Below, one piece after another: positions 1-7,260 of a stretch of 64,000 nucleotides of DNA. Source of the stretch: CAVQHY01 sp963712465 (GTDB lineage Bacteria; Actinomycetota; Thermoleophilia; Gaiellales; Gaiellaceae); NCBI GenBank assembly GCA_963712465.1, contig CAVQHY010000011.1:1-64000 (forward strand), read 5' to 3'. The number at the start of each line of letters is the position of its first letter. The first letter of the stretch is position 1. Made by a program: the position numbers and the translations under genes. Below the pieces are notes generated by a model. That model did not search any database, was not told the DNA's origin, and was given only the letters and a program-made list of their open reading frames with translations.

Positions 1-143
1 CGTGGTGTGGCGAGTACCGCGCCGGGCCCGGGCTCGACGTGTCCACATCGCTCGCGTGCAGCGACTCGCCGCAACACGCGCAAGGGAGCTCGGCATGCGT
101 CCGAGCAGGCAAATGCTGTGTAATCGATCTAATGATGTTGTTC

Positions 144-401
144 ATGAGCATGAAGAAACGCGTGAGAATCTCGAAGGGCGGGCAGATCTCGATCCCGGCA
201 GCAATCCGGCATCGCTGGGCGACGTCCACGGTTGCGCTCGAGGATCAGGGCGACCGGATCGTCCTCGAGCCGGCGCCCGACGACCCGATCGCAGCCGCCG
301 AAGGCGCGCTCGCCGAGGAGTTCGGCGCGCTCGACGTCACGTGGCTTCGCCGCAAGGCGCGCGAGGACGAAGAGGTCGCCGAGGCACGCCGGGGCCGTTG
401 A
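144..401 (+). CDS. vapB: AbrB/SpoVT-type antitoxin of a VapBC module
   Basis: Predicted 85-residue DNA-binding antitoxin that would neutralise the downstream PIN toxin and repress its own promoter. The N-terminus (MKKRVRISKGGQISIPAAIR) is a clear swapped-hairpin AbrB/MazE-like motif; the remaining half is acidic, as expected for a toxin-binding tail. Four in-frame ATGs lie at 132, 135, 144 and 150; I chose 144 because the conserved fold begins there, but 150 is equally possible. The stop codon overlaps the toxin's TTG start (TTGA), so the pair is translationally coupled. The upstream 140 bases contain no recognised gene; bases 110-140 are relatively AT-rich and could hold the promoter. Confidence 0.8.
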   Translation: MSMKKRVRISKGGQISIPAAIRHRWATSTVALEDQGDRIVLEPAPDDPIAAAEGALAEEFGALDVTWLRRKAREDEEVAEARRGR

Positions 402-811
402 CCCTACTCGACGCCTATGCCCTGATCGCGTTCCTGGTCGGGGGCCGGCGACACAGCAGGTGCGCGCGATCCTGCGCGAGGGCGACGCCGCCGTGGCGAC
501 GGCCAATCTCGCCGAGGCGCTCGAAGTCGCAGCGTGTCCACGGCGTGACGATCCCCCGTACGCTCGAGATTTCTCGAGCCCTGCTGGAAGGACCGCTGAC
601 GGCCGCTCCTCTCGATTTCACCGTGGCGCGCCGCGCGGCCGAGATCCGCGCTCGGCACTATCACCGCTCGTCTCGGCCGATCTCGCTCGCCGATGCCGTC
701 CTGATCGGCTCGGCAAACCTGGGCGACCGCATCGCCACGTCAGACCCTGACCTCCTCGCCGTCGCCAGGGCCGAGAAGCTCGAGTCGGTTGCGCTGTCCG
801 GGCAGGGCTGA
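398..811 (+). pseudogene. vapC: VapC-type PIN ribonuclease toxin with two compensating frameshifts
   Basis: PIN-domain endoribonuclease toxin partner of the preceding antitoxin. Read from TTG at 398, the first residues (LLDAYALIAFLVG) are the PIN beta-1 strand with the first catalytic Asp. Near base 442 the homology moves to another frame (VRAILREGDAAVATANLAEA, carrying the conserved Glu), and near base 530 it returns to the first frame (RVHGVTIPRTLEISRALLEG, then SLADAVLIGSA and ATSDPDLL with the last two Asp). All four acidic residues exist in DNA, but the middle is out of frame. As written, the product would be catalytically dead for lack of the middle Glu segment. Two compensating one-base changes in or near G runs fit sequencing error as well as real decay. 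Confidence 0.75.
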
Positions 812-827
812 CAGCGCCGCGCTGAGG

Positions 828-1160
828 CTATCGATCCGTCGGAAGCCGGGGGCCGAGGTAGTCCGAGATGCGCTGTGCCGCCGGCGGATCGAGGTTCGCC
901 AGCACGGCAACCACGTAGCCGGACTTCGGGTAGATCCTCAGGTCGCCGTTCATGCCCGGTGCGCCGCCTCCGTGACCGACCGCCCCGTTCCCGTCCGCGT
1001 CTCGGCCATCCTCGAATCCATACGCATATCTGGCGCCGGGCCCTGCATCCACCTTTCCGGTGATCAGCAGTTCCGTGGAGTCTGGGCGAAGCAACTTGTG
1101 GGTTAGCAGCGCGTCGGCGAACCGAGCGAGATCCCCGACCGTCGAGTAGCCGCCGCGCTC
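828..1160 (-). pseudogene. C-terminal fragment of a serine beta-lactamase-like hydrolase
   Basis: About 105 residues matching only the C-terminal end of the class C beta-lactamase / penicillin-binding-like family: GGYSTVGDLARFADALL, the region YGFEDGR, and the HGGGAPG motif that supplies the KTG-equivalent active-site triad (H-G-G). The N-terminal half with the catalytic SxxK and YxN motifs is absent. The fragment starts abruptly at the 3' end of the Ser/Thr kinase gene on the same strand, in a different reading frame, so it is probably untranslated. It looks like one side of a deletion joining two formerly separate genes, or of a misassembly. Confidence 0.7.
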
Positions 1161-2062
1161 CGGCCGGCGGCGGCGCGGGAGGCGACGTCGACGAGCCGGC
1201 GGCTCGCCTCGTCGACCGCGACCGAGAGCGCCGCCCGCGCGAGCTCCCGGCAGCTCGAATAGCGCTGCTCCGGCTCCTTCGCCAGCGCCCGAGCGATCAC
1301 CGCGTCGAGCGCCGCCGGCAACTCCGGTCGTCCAGCGCTCGGCGCGGGCGGCTCCGCTTCGAGGTGCGCGAACACGACCGCGATGTCCGTGTCGCGCCGA
1401 AACGGCGGCTGCCCGACGAAACACTCGTAGAGCAGGCAGCCGAGCGAGTGGACGTCCGCCCGCCCGTCGATCTCCTCACCGGCGATCTGCTCGGGTGCGA
1501 CGTAGTCGATCGTGCCCATCAGGTGGCCGTTGTCGCCGATCCCGGCCTCGTCCGAGGCCCGCCGCGTGAGGCCGAAGTCCGCCAGGTAGACGTGGTCGGA
1601 GCCGTCTGGACGGGCGGCCGTGTCGAGCAGCACGTTGGAGGGCTTCACGTCGCGATGCACGAGGCCGCGCGCATGGGCCGCGTCCAGCGCGCTCGCCACC
1701 TGCGTGAGGATGTCGGTCGCGTCCCCCGGGTCGAGACGGCCGTGGTGCAACCGCTCTCGGAGGTCACTCCCCTCGACGTAGCGCATCGCGATGAACAGGA
1801 CGTCCTCGGTCGTCCCGGCCTCGTAGATCGGGACGATGTTCGGATGGTCGATCGCCGCGGCCAGCTCCGACTCGCGCAGGAAGCGGTCACGGAACGAGTC
1901 GTCCTCGGCGAGGCTGGCAGCGAGCAGCTTGAGCGCAACCTTCCGCTTCAGCCGTAGATCCTCGGCCAGGTAGACGACGCTCATGCCGCCCCAGCCGAGC
2001 AGCGACTCGATCCGGTAGCCGGCGAGCTCGGTGCCGACCCGCGGGTCGTCGCTCACTTGCAC
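1103..2062 (-). CDS. PknB-like serine/threonine protein kinase, C-terminally truncated
   Basis: Hanks-type Ser/Thr kinase of 319 residues. Visible motifs: glycine loop GWGGMSVVY (23-31), ATP-anchoring Lys45 in VALK, catalytic HRDVKPSN with Asp138, DFG at 162-164 and the APEQ activation-segment end. Actinobacterial homologues usually continue past the catalytic domain into a linker, a transmembrane helix and a sensor domain. Here homology ends about 40 residues after the kinase domain (VDVASRAAAG), and the last ~20 residues are read out of frame through a beta-lactamase fragment. The kinase domain itself looks intact and may be active in the cytosol. GTG start, chosen because it sits just before the conserved GTELAGYRIE block. 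Confidence 0.85.
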   Translation of the reverse strand: MQVSDDPRVGTELAGYRIESLLGWGGMSVVYLAEDLRLKRKVALKLLAASLAEDDSFRDRFLRESELAAAIDHPNIVPIYEAGTTEDVLFIAMRYVEGSDLRERLHHGRLDPGDATDILTQVASALDAAHARGLVHRDVKPSNVLLDTAARPDGSDHVYLADFGLTRRASDEAGIGDNGHLMGTIDYVAPEQIAGEEIDGRADVHSLGCLLYECFVGQPPFRRDTDIAVVFAHLEAEPPAPSAGRPELPAALDAVIARALAKEPEQRYSSCRELARAALSVAVDEASRRLVDVASRAAAGRSAAATRRSGISLGSPTRC

Positions 2063-2149
2063 GTGCGCATCCTCGCTTTCGGCTGCCTGCAGGCACGATA
2101 GGGCGACCGAGGAGGATCTGTAACCGGTCGGCGTTTCAGCGCAGTTTCA

Positions 2150-2165
2150 GGCGCGTAACCGCGCC
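2150..2165. terminator. Small hairpin downstream of the second toxin gene
   Basis: GGCGCG-TAAC-CGCGCC, a perfect 6-bp stem with a 4-base loop, 18 bases beyond the stop of the minus-strand PIN toxin gene. No T-tract follows, so this is at best a weak terminator or a processing hairpin; it could also belong to the kinase promoter region. Confidence 0.3.
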
Positions 2166-2182
2166 TGCATGGCGAGTGTCGG

Positions 2183-2572
2183 TCAGCGATCTGGCGACAG
2201 CACGCGAAGCCCCTGCACGCGGTCGAAGTCGCCTCGATCGCGCGTCGCCACCGCGAAGCCATGTGTGAGCGCGGTCGCAGCGATCCAGAGGTCGTGCGCG
2301 CCGATCGGCTCGCCGCGTCGCGCGAGGTCGGCCCAGATCTCCGCGTGGACGCGGGCGATCGGCTCCGTGATCGGCAGAGGCTCGAACCCCGCGAGCACAT
2401 GCTCGACGAACGCCCGCCGGCGCGCCCGGCGTGCTCCCGTTGCTCGGTGGACACCGTGGAGCAGTTCGCTCACGGTAACGACGCTGATCGCCCGGTCCTC
2501 GTCGCCGACGAGCGCCTCCAGGCTCGCCGCATCAGCCCGCTCCCACTCGATCAGCAGGCCCGTGTCGATCAG
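2183..2572 (-). CDS. vapC: VapC-type PIN-domain toxin with likely CTG start
   Basis: PIN ribonuclease toxin of about 129 residues. All four acidic active-site positions are present in one frame: LIDTGLLIEW (Asp near residue 3), VSELLHGV (Glu), HDLWIAAT (Asp) and TRDRGDF (Asp). No ATG, GTG or TTG exists early enough to include the essential first Asp; the first GTG (2473) would delete 33 residues. The natural start is therefore the CTG at 2572-2570, which overlaps the antitoxin stop as CTGA, the usual coupled geometry with a rare start codon. It forms an operon with the Phd-like antitoxin upstream, and would arrest growth by RNA cleavage when freed. Confidence 0.8.
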   Translation of the reverse strand: MIDTGLLIEWERADAASLEALVGDEDRAISVVTVSELLHGVHRATGARRARRRAFVEHVLAGFEPLPITEPIARVHAEIWADLARRGEPIGAHDLWIAATALTHGFAVATRDRGDFDRVQGLRVLSPDR

Positions 2573-2826
2573 GACGGCCAGGAGCCCTCCGGGGGCGCGA
2601 CCTCCTTGCGGATCCTCCCGACGTCTTCGGCAAAGTCATCGTCTACGGGTGGCGCGGACTCGAGCAGCTCGCGAAATCGCTCCGCCGAAAGCACTCGGGA
2701 CTTCGGCGGAGCGATTACGGCGACGGGCGCGCCGCCGCGAGTGACCTCGATCTCCTCGCCGCCGGCCACACGATTCAGCACTTCGGAGAAGCGGCGCGCG
2801 ACATCGGTTGCGCTGAGCCGCACCAT
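2569..2826 (-). CDS. Phd/YefM-family antitoxin
   Basis: Predicted 85-residue antitoxin. The N-terminus MVRLSATDVARRFSEVLNRV followed by GEEIEVTRGGAPVAVI is the standard Phd/YefM DNA-binding fold; the acidic C-terminal part (ESAPPVDDDFAEDVG) is the expected toxin-binding tail. I start at ATG 2826 rather than the longer upstream frame because the family always begins at this motif. It overlaps the PIN toxin start by four bases. A short palindrome just upstream probably serves as its operator. Confidence 0.85.
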   Translation of the reverse strand: MVRLSATDVARRFSEVLNRVAGGEEIEVTRGGAPVAVIAPPKSRVLSAERFRELLESAPPVDDDFAEDVGRIRKEVAPPEGSWPS

Positions 2827-2838
2827 GAGTCCGACTAT

Positions 2839-2854
2839 ATCAGATAAATCTGAT
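2839..2854. promoter_or_regulatory. Palindromic operator candidate of the second toxin-antitoxin operon
   Basis: ATCAGAT-AA-ATCTGAT, perfect 7-bp arms around two bases, located 12 bases upstream of the antitoxin ATG in an unusually AT-rich stretch. Phd-type antitoxins autorepress through such short palindromes, so this is a good candidate binding site overlapping the promoter. Confidence 0.6.
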
Positions 2855-2976
2855 TCGACTGATCTCCGAGCCCCCGGATCGTCGAGCGGATCACGCAACT
2901 CCTGCCCACCGACGAGCCCCAGTTCCTCATGGAGCTCAGCATCGAGCCGGTCAGCGACGGGAACGGGTCGCGGCGG

Positions 2977-3222
2977 CTACTGCTCGTAGCGCTCGACCAC
3001 CTCCGGCGGCCTCGCCCGCGCTGCGTCGGCGTCGAGGTCGAACTCCTCGAGCGCGCGTCGCTGCCGCAGCAGGTCCCAACACTGATCGAGCGTGACTTTC
3101 AGCTCGTCGAGCCGGCGACGATCGCCCTCGTCGGCGTTGCCTCGCGATTCGGCCTCCCACAGGCTGTGCTCCTCGCTCACCAGCTTCTCGATCCGACTTC
3201 TGATCTCCTCGTCGGTGGCCAC
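2977..3222 (-). CDS. DUF2630-family small protein
   Basis: Acidic, helical 81-residue protein matching the actinobacterial DUF2630 family by its N-terminal pattern (DEEIRSRIEKLVSEEHSLWE) and the RRLDELKVTLDQCWDLLRQR heptad stretch. No catalytic motif is visible and the family function is unknown to me; the heptads suggest a coiled-coil dimer. GTG start is supported by an AAGGAGG Shine-Dalgarno five bases upstream. It stands alone, divergent from the phosphodiester glycosidase gene. Confidence 0.8.
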   Translation of the reverse strand: MATDEEIRSRIEKLVSEEHSLWEAESRGNADEGDRRRLDELKVTLDQCWDLLRQRRALEEFDLDADAARARPPEVVERYEQ

Positions 3223-3371
3223 ATCGACCTCCTTCTGCGTCGAACCGGCACGGTTCGGCTTCTTGACCGAGACAGCCTACGGCGCCGGCCGCCGTCCGCG
3301 GAGGGCGGCGCGTCCGCTCCCAGCGGCTACGGTCTCTCCGGCATGACCGACAGCACGCCTGGCGGGGCCGC

Positions 3372-4130
3372 GTGACCTCGCCGGCCGCGAACGAGGTCGA
3401 GTACCTGCTCTGGAGGCACGAGCTCCCCGGTGAGGTCACGACCCTCTACGCGGTCCGCCACCCGCGCGGGTCGACGCGCGTGCGCGTCGTCCACTTCCCG
3501 GCCACCGAGCGCCTGGACTTCTGGTGCGCCGCGAACGAGGTCGACGAGGCGATCATCGGCGGTTTCTTCCTGCGCGATCCGTACCGCCCGCTCGGCGAGC
3601 TCTGGATCGACGGGATCCAGGTTCTCGGCGAGCCGATCGTCGAGCCGTACGGCTCACGCCGCGCCTGCATCGTCGCCGACCGTGAAGGCGTCCGCCTCGT
3701 CCCGCGCGAGGACGCCCCGGCCCAACCGAGCGGCGATCTGATCCAGGCCGGGCCCCTGCTCGTCGCGGGCGGCGAGGTCGTCTTCGGCGAGGACGACCAC
3801 GAGGGCTTCTCCACGGGGGCAGGCCAGTTCGACTCGGACATCACGGACGGACGGCATCCGCGCGCCGCGCTCGGGATCTCCGACGACTTCGTCGTCGCCG
3901 TCGCCTGCGACGGCCGCCGCTCGCGCGTCGACGGCGGCCTGTCGATGCCCGAGCTCGCCGCGGTGATGGTCGAGCTCGGCTCCGAGAGCGCGATCAACCT
4001 CGACGGGGGCGGCTCGACGACGCTCGTCCACCGGCGCCATCTCCTCAACCGTCCCTACTCGACGCAGGATCAGCCCGCTCCGGAGTCCCGTCCGATCGTG
4101 AGCGCGCTCGTCTTCGAGCCGGGCGGCTAG
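3372..4130 (+). CDS. Phosphodiester glycosidase (NAGPA-domain) family protein
   Basis: 252-residue protein with a C-terminal phosphodiester glycosidase domain, the fold of N-acetylglucosamine-1-phosphodiester alpha-N-acetylglucosaminidase. Diagnostic motifs are RAALGI (about residue 165), DGRRSRVDGGLSMPELA and the hallmark NLDGGGSTTLV. The family hydrolyses sugar-phosphodiester bonds, often in cell-wall material. No signal peptide is evident, so the location is unclear. GTG start chosen; a shorter form is possible. Its TAG stop lies inside the 6-bp target duplication of the following insertion sequence. Before insertion it would have overlapped the stop of the convergent Vps62-domain gene. 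Confidence 0.75.
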   Translation: MTSPAANEVEYLLWRHELPGEVTTLYAVRHPRGSTRVRVVHFPATERLDFWCAANEVDEAIIGGFFLRDPYRPLGELWIDGIQVLGEPIVEPYGSRRACIVADREGVRLVPREDAPAQPSGDLIQAGPLLVAGGEVVFGEDDHEGFSTGAGQFDSDITDGRHPRAALGISDDFVVAVACDGRRSRVDGGLSMPELAAVMVELGSESAINLDGGGSTTLVHRRHLLNRPYSTQDQPAPESRPIVSALVFEPGG

Positions 4131-4131
4131 C
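4126..4131. repeat. Left target-site duplication (GCTAGC) of the IS481-family element
   Basis: GCTAGC here and at 5174-5179 flank the element as a direct 6-bp duplication. It matches the known NCTAGN target preference of IS481-type elements. Removing the element and one copy restores an 18-bp perfect palindrome, CGGGCGGCTAGCCGCCCG. Confidence 0.85.
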
Positions 4132-4158
4132 TGTAGTTCCTAAGCACGTTGTTCATCC
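4132..4158 (+). repeat. Left terminal inverted repeat of the IS481-family element
   Basis: Begins TGTAGTTCC and matches the reverse complement of the right end at 22 of 27 positions. The TGT...ACA ends are typical of the family. Confidence 0.85.
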
Positions 4159-4215
4159 GGGCCTCCTTGGAGGCTGGGGGTGTCAGAAGCCCTCAGTCCC
4201 AAGGAGGACACCGGA

Positions 4216-5178
4216 TGAGAGCTCCACGCTAACCATCGGACCTGTCCGAGCAGCCGCAGGCTGATCTGCCGGCGCGTACTCGAGGAGGGATGGACGCTCG
4301 TGCAGGCGGCAGATGCCGCCGGCTGCAGCGAGCGCACCGCAGGCAAGTGGCTGCGCCGCTACCGCGAGGGTGACCGCGAGCTCCTCGACCGCTCCTCGCG
4401 GCCGAGGCGAAGCCCGAACCGGCTCTCCCTGGAGCGGGTGCACGTGATCGAGGCGCTCAGGCGCCTGCGGATGACGGCGGCCGAGATCGCCGAGATCCTC
4501 GAGCTGTCGCTCTCGACCGTCTCGCTCTGGCTCAAGCGGATCGGGCTCGGCAAGCGCTCCCGGCTCGAGCCGCCCGAGCCCCCCAACCGCTACGAGCGCC
4601 GCCACCCGGGCGAGCTCGTGCACGTCGACATCAAGCAGCTAGGTCGCATCCGTGGTGCCGGCCATCGCGTGACCGGCAGCCGCGCATCGCAGAAGCGCAC
4701 CCGCCACGAAGGTCGCCGGCGCGGAGTCGCAGGTTGGGAGTACGTGCACGTGATGGTCGACGACCACTCGCGGCTCGCCTACGCGGAAGTCCTCGCCGAC
4801 CTCAGCGCCAGCTGCGCGATCGCCTTCCTGCGCCGCGCCATCGCCTGGTTTGCCGAGCGCGGGGTGCGAGTCGAAGCGGTCATGAGCGACAACGGCTCCT
4901 GCTACCTCGCCCACGCGTACGCCGACGCGCTCCACGAGCTCGGACTGCGCCACCTCCGCATCAAGCCAGGAAGACCCCGCACCAACGGCAAGGCCGAGCG
5001 CTTCATCCAGACACTCCTCAACGAGTGGGCCTACGCACGCATCTACGGGAGCTCGCTCGAGCGCGCGGCCGCTCTACCGCTCTTCCTCCGCCGCTACAAC
5101 TTCAAGCGACCACACGGCTCCCTCGGCAAACAAGCGCCAGCCTCGAGGCTGAACAACCTCGTTGGGAACTACAGCTAG
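4216..5178 (+). pseudogene. IS481-family DDE transposase with an out-of-frame start codon
   Basis: Transposase with an N-terminal helix-turn-helix (EEGWTLVQAADAAGCSERTA), a second HTH (MTAAEIAEILELSLSTVSLW) and an rve-type DDE core: VHVDIKQLG (first Asp), VMSDNGSCY (second Asp), NGKAERFIQTLLNEW (Glu). Family members start with a short LHANARxxP segment. Here that segment (ELHANHRTCPSS) begins at base 4219, directly behind an ATG at 4215 with a good AAGGAGG site, but one extra A puts the ATG out of frame. Only a GTG at 4300, which loses about 28 residues including part of the first HTH, gives a continuous frame. The stop codon TAG (5176-5178) is supplied by the duplicated target site outside the element. 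Confidence 0.85.
5147..5173 (-). repeat. Right terminal inverted repeat of the IS481-family element
   Basis: Reverse complement starts TGTAGTTCC and pairs with the left repeat. It overlaps the last codons of the transposase gene, so the C-terminus NNLVGNYS is encoded by the repeat. Confidence 0.85.
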
Positions 5179-5179
5179 C
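5174..5179. repeat. Right target-site duplication (GCTAGC)
   Basis: Second copy of the 6-bp target. It provides both the TAG stop of the transposase on the plus strand and the TAG stop of the Vps62-domain gene on the minus strand. Confidence 0.85.
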
Positions 5180-7088
5180 CGCCCGAGAGCTGGTACTCAG
5201 CCGGGAGCTCGTCCGGATCGGGCGCCGGCGCCAGCTCCTGGCGGGCACGGACGTCGAAGTACATGTACGCGGTCACGAGCGCGACGAACGGGAGCGCGAG
5301 CACGTAGACGACGGCCGCGATGATGTTCAGCGCGGCGAGCGGCGTGGCCGTCAGGAAGATCAGGATCGCGGCGAGCAGCGGTCCCAGGAGCAGGGACAGG
5401 GCGGCACTGACCCCGACGAGCGAGGCGACCTTGATCCAGCGCCGGCGCACGAGCGCGCTACTACGTCGGAGCGCCCCAAGCGCCGAGCGGCCTTCGAGCT
5501 CGACGACAGGGGCGAGCAGCGCCCAGCGAATGGCGAGGAAGATCGCGATCGGGATCAGGAACACCGTCGTGGTCAGGACGACCCACATGACGACGAAGAT
5601 CGCCACGGCACCGAGAAGCGGGCGGATGCGCCGGAGGGCGAGCCTGTACGCGTCGACCGGCCCGACCTCCCGCCCCTCGTCGATCTCGACGAGCGCGCAT
5701 GCCGTCGCCGCCTGGAGGAGCGAGAGCCCGAGCAGCGCGAGCATCGTGCCGATCACCGCAGCAACGAACGCCCACGCCCCCGCCCCCTCTCCCGTGCCGC
5801 CCCCGACCAGCTCGATTCCCTGGAGCAGGAGCCACTGGAGCCCGGTGATCACGGCCGCGATCGGAATCACGAGCAGGCCGATTCCGAGGAACAGCCGCAT
5901 CCGCTTGACGTACATACGTCCGGAGGCCGACAGGATCTGACCCCACGACCGCCTGCGCGCGAGCCTGAGGGGCGCGACGGGAAGCCAGGTCGCGCGCACG
6001 ACCGCAAAAACGAGCAGGCCGAGGATGCCTGCGACGAAGAGCGTGACGACCAGCGGGTTTCGCAGGAGCAGGATCAGCCCTCTCGATCCCTTCTCGACGG
6101 CGGAGCAGAAGAAGTCGGTGGCGCTCGTCCCGAACGCGCCGCCCGTCGGGACGGCGAAGCTCCGCTCGCGCCAGCTCTGAGACCACGTGATCGGCTCCGT
6201 CCATTGGCTCTTCATGTTCGGCCCTGTGGGGCCGTTGAAGAACGCCGCCTGGAGCTCGCCCCAGCGACCCTCGAAGGTAATCCACGGGTACGCCGCCCTC
6301 GCCGCGGCCGGGTCGCTCGGGATCGTCTCGACCCTGGGGCTCAGCTCGACGTGGGGGCCCCGGGTGTCGTCGCAGCCGACGCCGGCCTCGGCCGAGCTGC
6401 CGAGCCACAGTGCGGCGTTGAACTTGTTCGCGTGCGAGCCCGCGCCGGGGTAGACGACCGGACGCGTCCCGTCGACGAGCTCGAGCCGTTCGTCGTCCCA
6501 GTCGGACCGCTCCGCCCCCTCGTGGGCGCTGTAGCCGACCTCGACAGGATCCTTGCCGAGCGCGTCGAGCGCGTCGCGCGCGTCGAAGACGAGCTGGATC
6601 ATCTCCCAGTCGCCCTCGTGGGTGTTGTTGAAGTCGTTGAACGGATAGAAGAGCCAGTACTGGAGCGAGACCTTGGCCGGGTACGCCTCCTCGGTCGCGA
6701 CGTGCGCATAGACGACCGGCTCGGTGCCCTCGGTCAGCCGGCGCGCCCAGCGCATGTAGTCGCAGCCCGGGTCGAGGGCGTTGCCCGGATAGTCGAGGTG
6801 GTACTCGAAGCGCTCGACGAGATCCTCGGCGGTGGGGCCGATCTTCACGAGGTCGGTCGAGTTCCAGGGGCCTCGCAGCGCGACCGTGTCGTCTCCGAGC
6901 AAGACGTCGATGTCCGTCGGGATGAACGGCTCGCCGGGGCCGCAATCCTCGTGCTGCTCGACCAGGCGAACGACGGGAGCGTGACGCTCGGCGAGCGCCT
7001 GCTCGTCGGCGAGGTCGGCGGCCGCGCCGGGCGCCCACACGAGACTGAGCGCGAGCGCTACCGCCGGAAGGAAGCGGCGCGCGTTCAC
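5175..7088 (-). CDS. Vps62-domain exported protein fused to a multi-helix membrane domain
   Basis: 637-residue protein from GTG 7088, chosen because it directly opens a signal peptide (RRFLPAVALALSLVWAPGAAA). Residues about 25-310 resemble the Vps62-related domain: ERHAPVVRLVEQHEDCGPGE, the WLFYPFNDFNNTHEGDWEM block and the AGSHANKF motif. One anchor helix follows, then an about 250-residue helical membrane domain like those of glycerophosphodiester-phosphodiesterase-type membrane proteins (QAATACALVEIDEGREVGPV). The function of this architecture is unknown to me; the extracellular half may bind or process envelope polymers. It is convergent with the phosphodiester glycosidase gene across the IS. 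Confidence 0.7.
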   Translation of the reverse strand: MNARRFLPAVALALSLVWAPGAAADLADEQALAERHAPVVRLVEQHEDCGPGEPFIPTDIDVLLGDDTVALRGPWNSTDLVKIGPTAEDLVERFEYHLDYPGNALDPGCDYMRWARRLTEGTEPVVYAHVATEEAYPAKVSLQYWLFYPFNDFNNTHEGDWEMIQLVFDARDALDALGKDPVEVGYSAHEGAERSDWDDERLELVDGTRPVVYPGAGSHANKFNAALWLGSSAEAGVGCDDTRGPHVELSPRVETIPSDPAAARAAYPWITFEGRWGELQAAFFNGPTGPNMKSQWTEPITWSQSWRERSFAVPTGGAFGTSATDFFCSAVEKGSRGLILLLRNPLVVTLFVAGILGLLVFAVVRATWLPVAPLRLARRRSWGQILSASGRMYVKRMRLFLGIGLLVIPIAAVITGLQWLLLQGIELVGGGTGEGAGAWAFVAAVIGTMLALLGLSLLQAATACALVEIDEGREVGPVDAYRLALRRIRPLLGAVAIFVVMWVVLTTTVFLIPIAIFLAIRWALLAPVVELEGRSALGALRRSSALVRRRWIKVASLVGVSAALSLLLGPLLAAILIFLTATPLAALNIIAAVVYVLALPFVALVTAYMYFDVRARQELAPAPDPDELPAEYQLSGG

Positions 7089-7260
7089 GCTCGGAGGCGG
7101 CAGGCGTCGAGAGCGATCGCGAGATGCTACAGACGCTCGACACCCTGCGAATGGCGGCGTCCGTGCTGCGCGCTCAGTACGACCAGATCGCCGGGACGAG
7201 GAGCACGGCCACGGCGACGAAGAGATCCGTACGCTACAGGCCCGATCGAGGAGGAGTCGC

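Larger units (their letters stand above)
4132..5173. mobile_element. IS481-family insertion sequence, 1,042 bp
   Basis: Complete element bounded by 27-bp terminal inverted repeats (4132-4158 and 5147-5173), 22 of 27 positions identical and beginning 5'-TGTAGTTCC. It carries one DDE transposase gene and is flanked by a GCTAGC duplication. It landed exactly in the stop-codon palindrome between two convergent genes without damaging either coding sequence. The intact flanks and duplication argue for a recent insertion, but the transposase start region appears frameshifted, so autonomous mobility is doubtful. Confidence 0.9.

Noticed and set aside
1..143. Possible end of an upstream gene before the first antitoxin
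   Set aside because: No frame shows recognisable protein content; only an AT-rich stretch near 110-140 stands out.
2183..2473. Shorter VapC reading from the GTG at 2473
   Set aside because: It would lose the first catalytic Asp and 33 conserved residues; the CTG start gives a complete PIN domain.
2870..2976. Short protein-like stretch (RIVERITQLLPTDEPQFLME) between the antitoxin and DUF2630 genes
   Set aside because: About 30 residues only, no start or stop of its own and no recognised family; possibly a gene remnant but unsupported.
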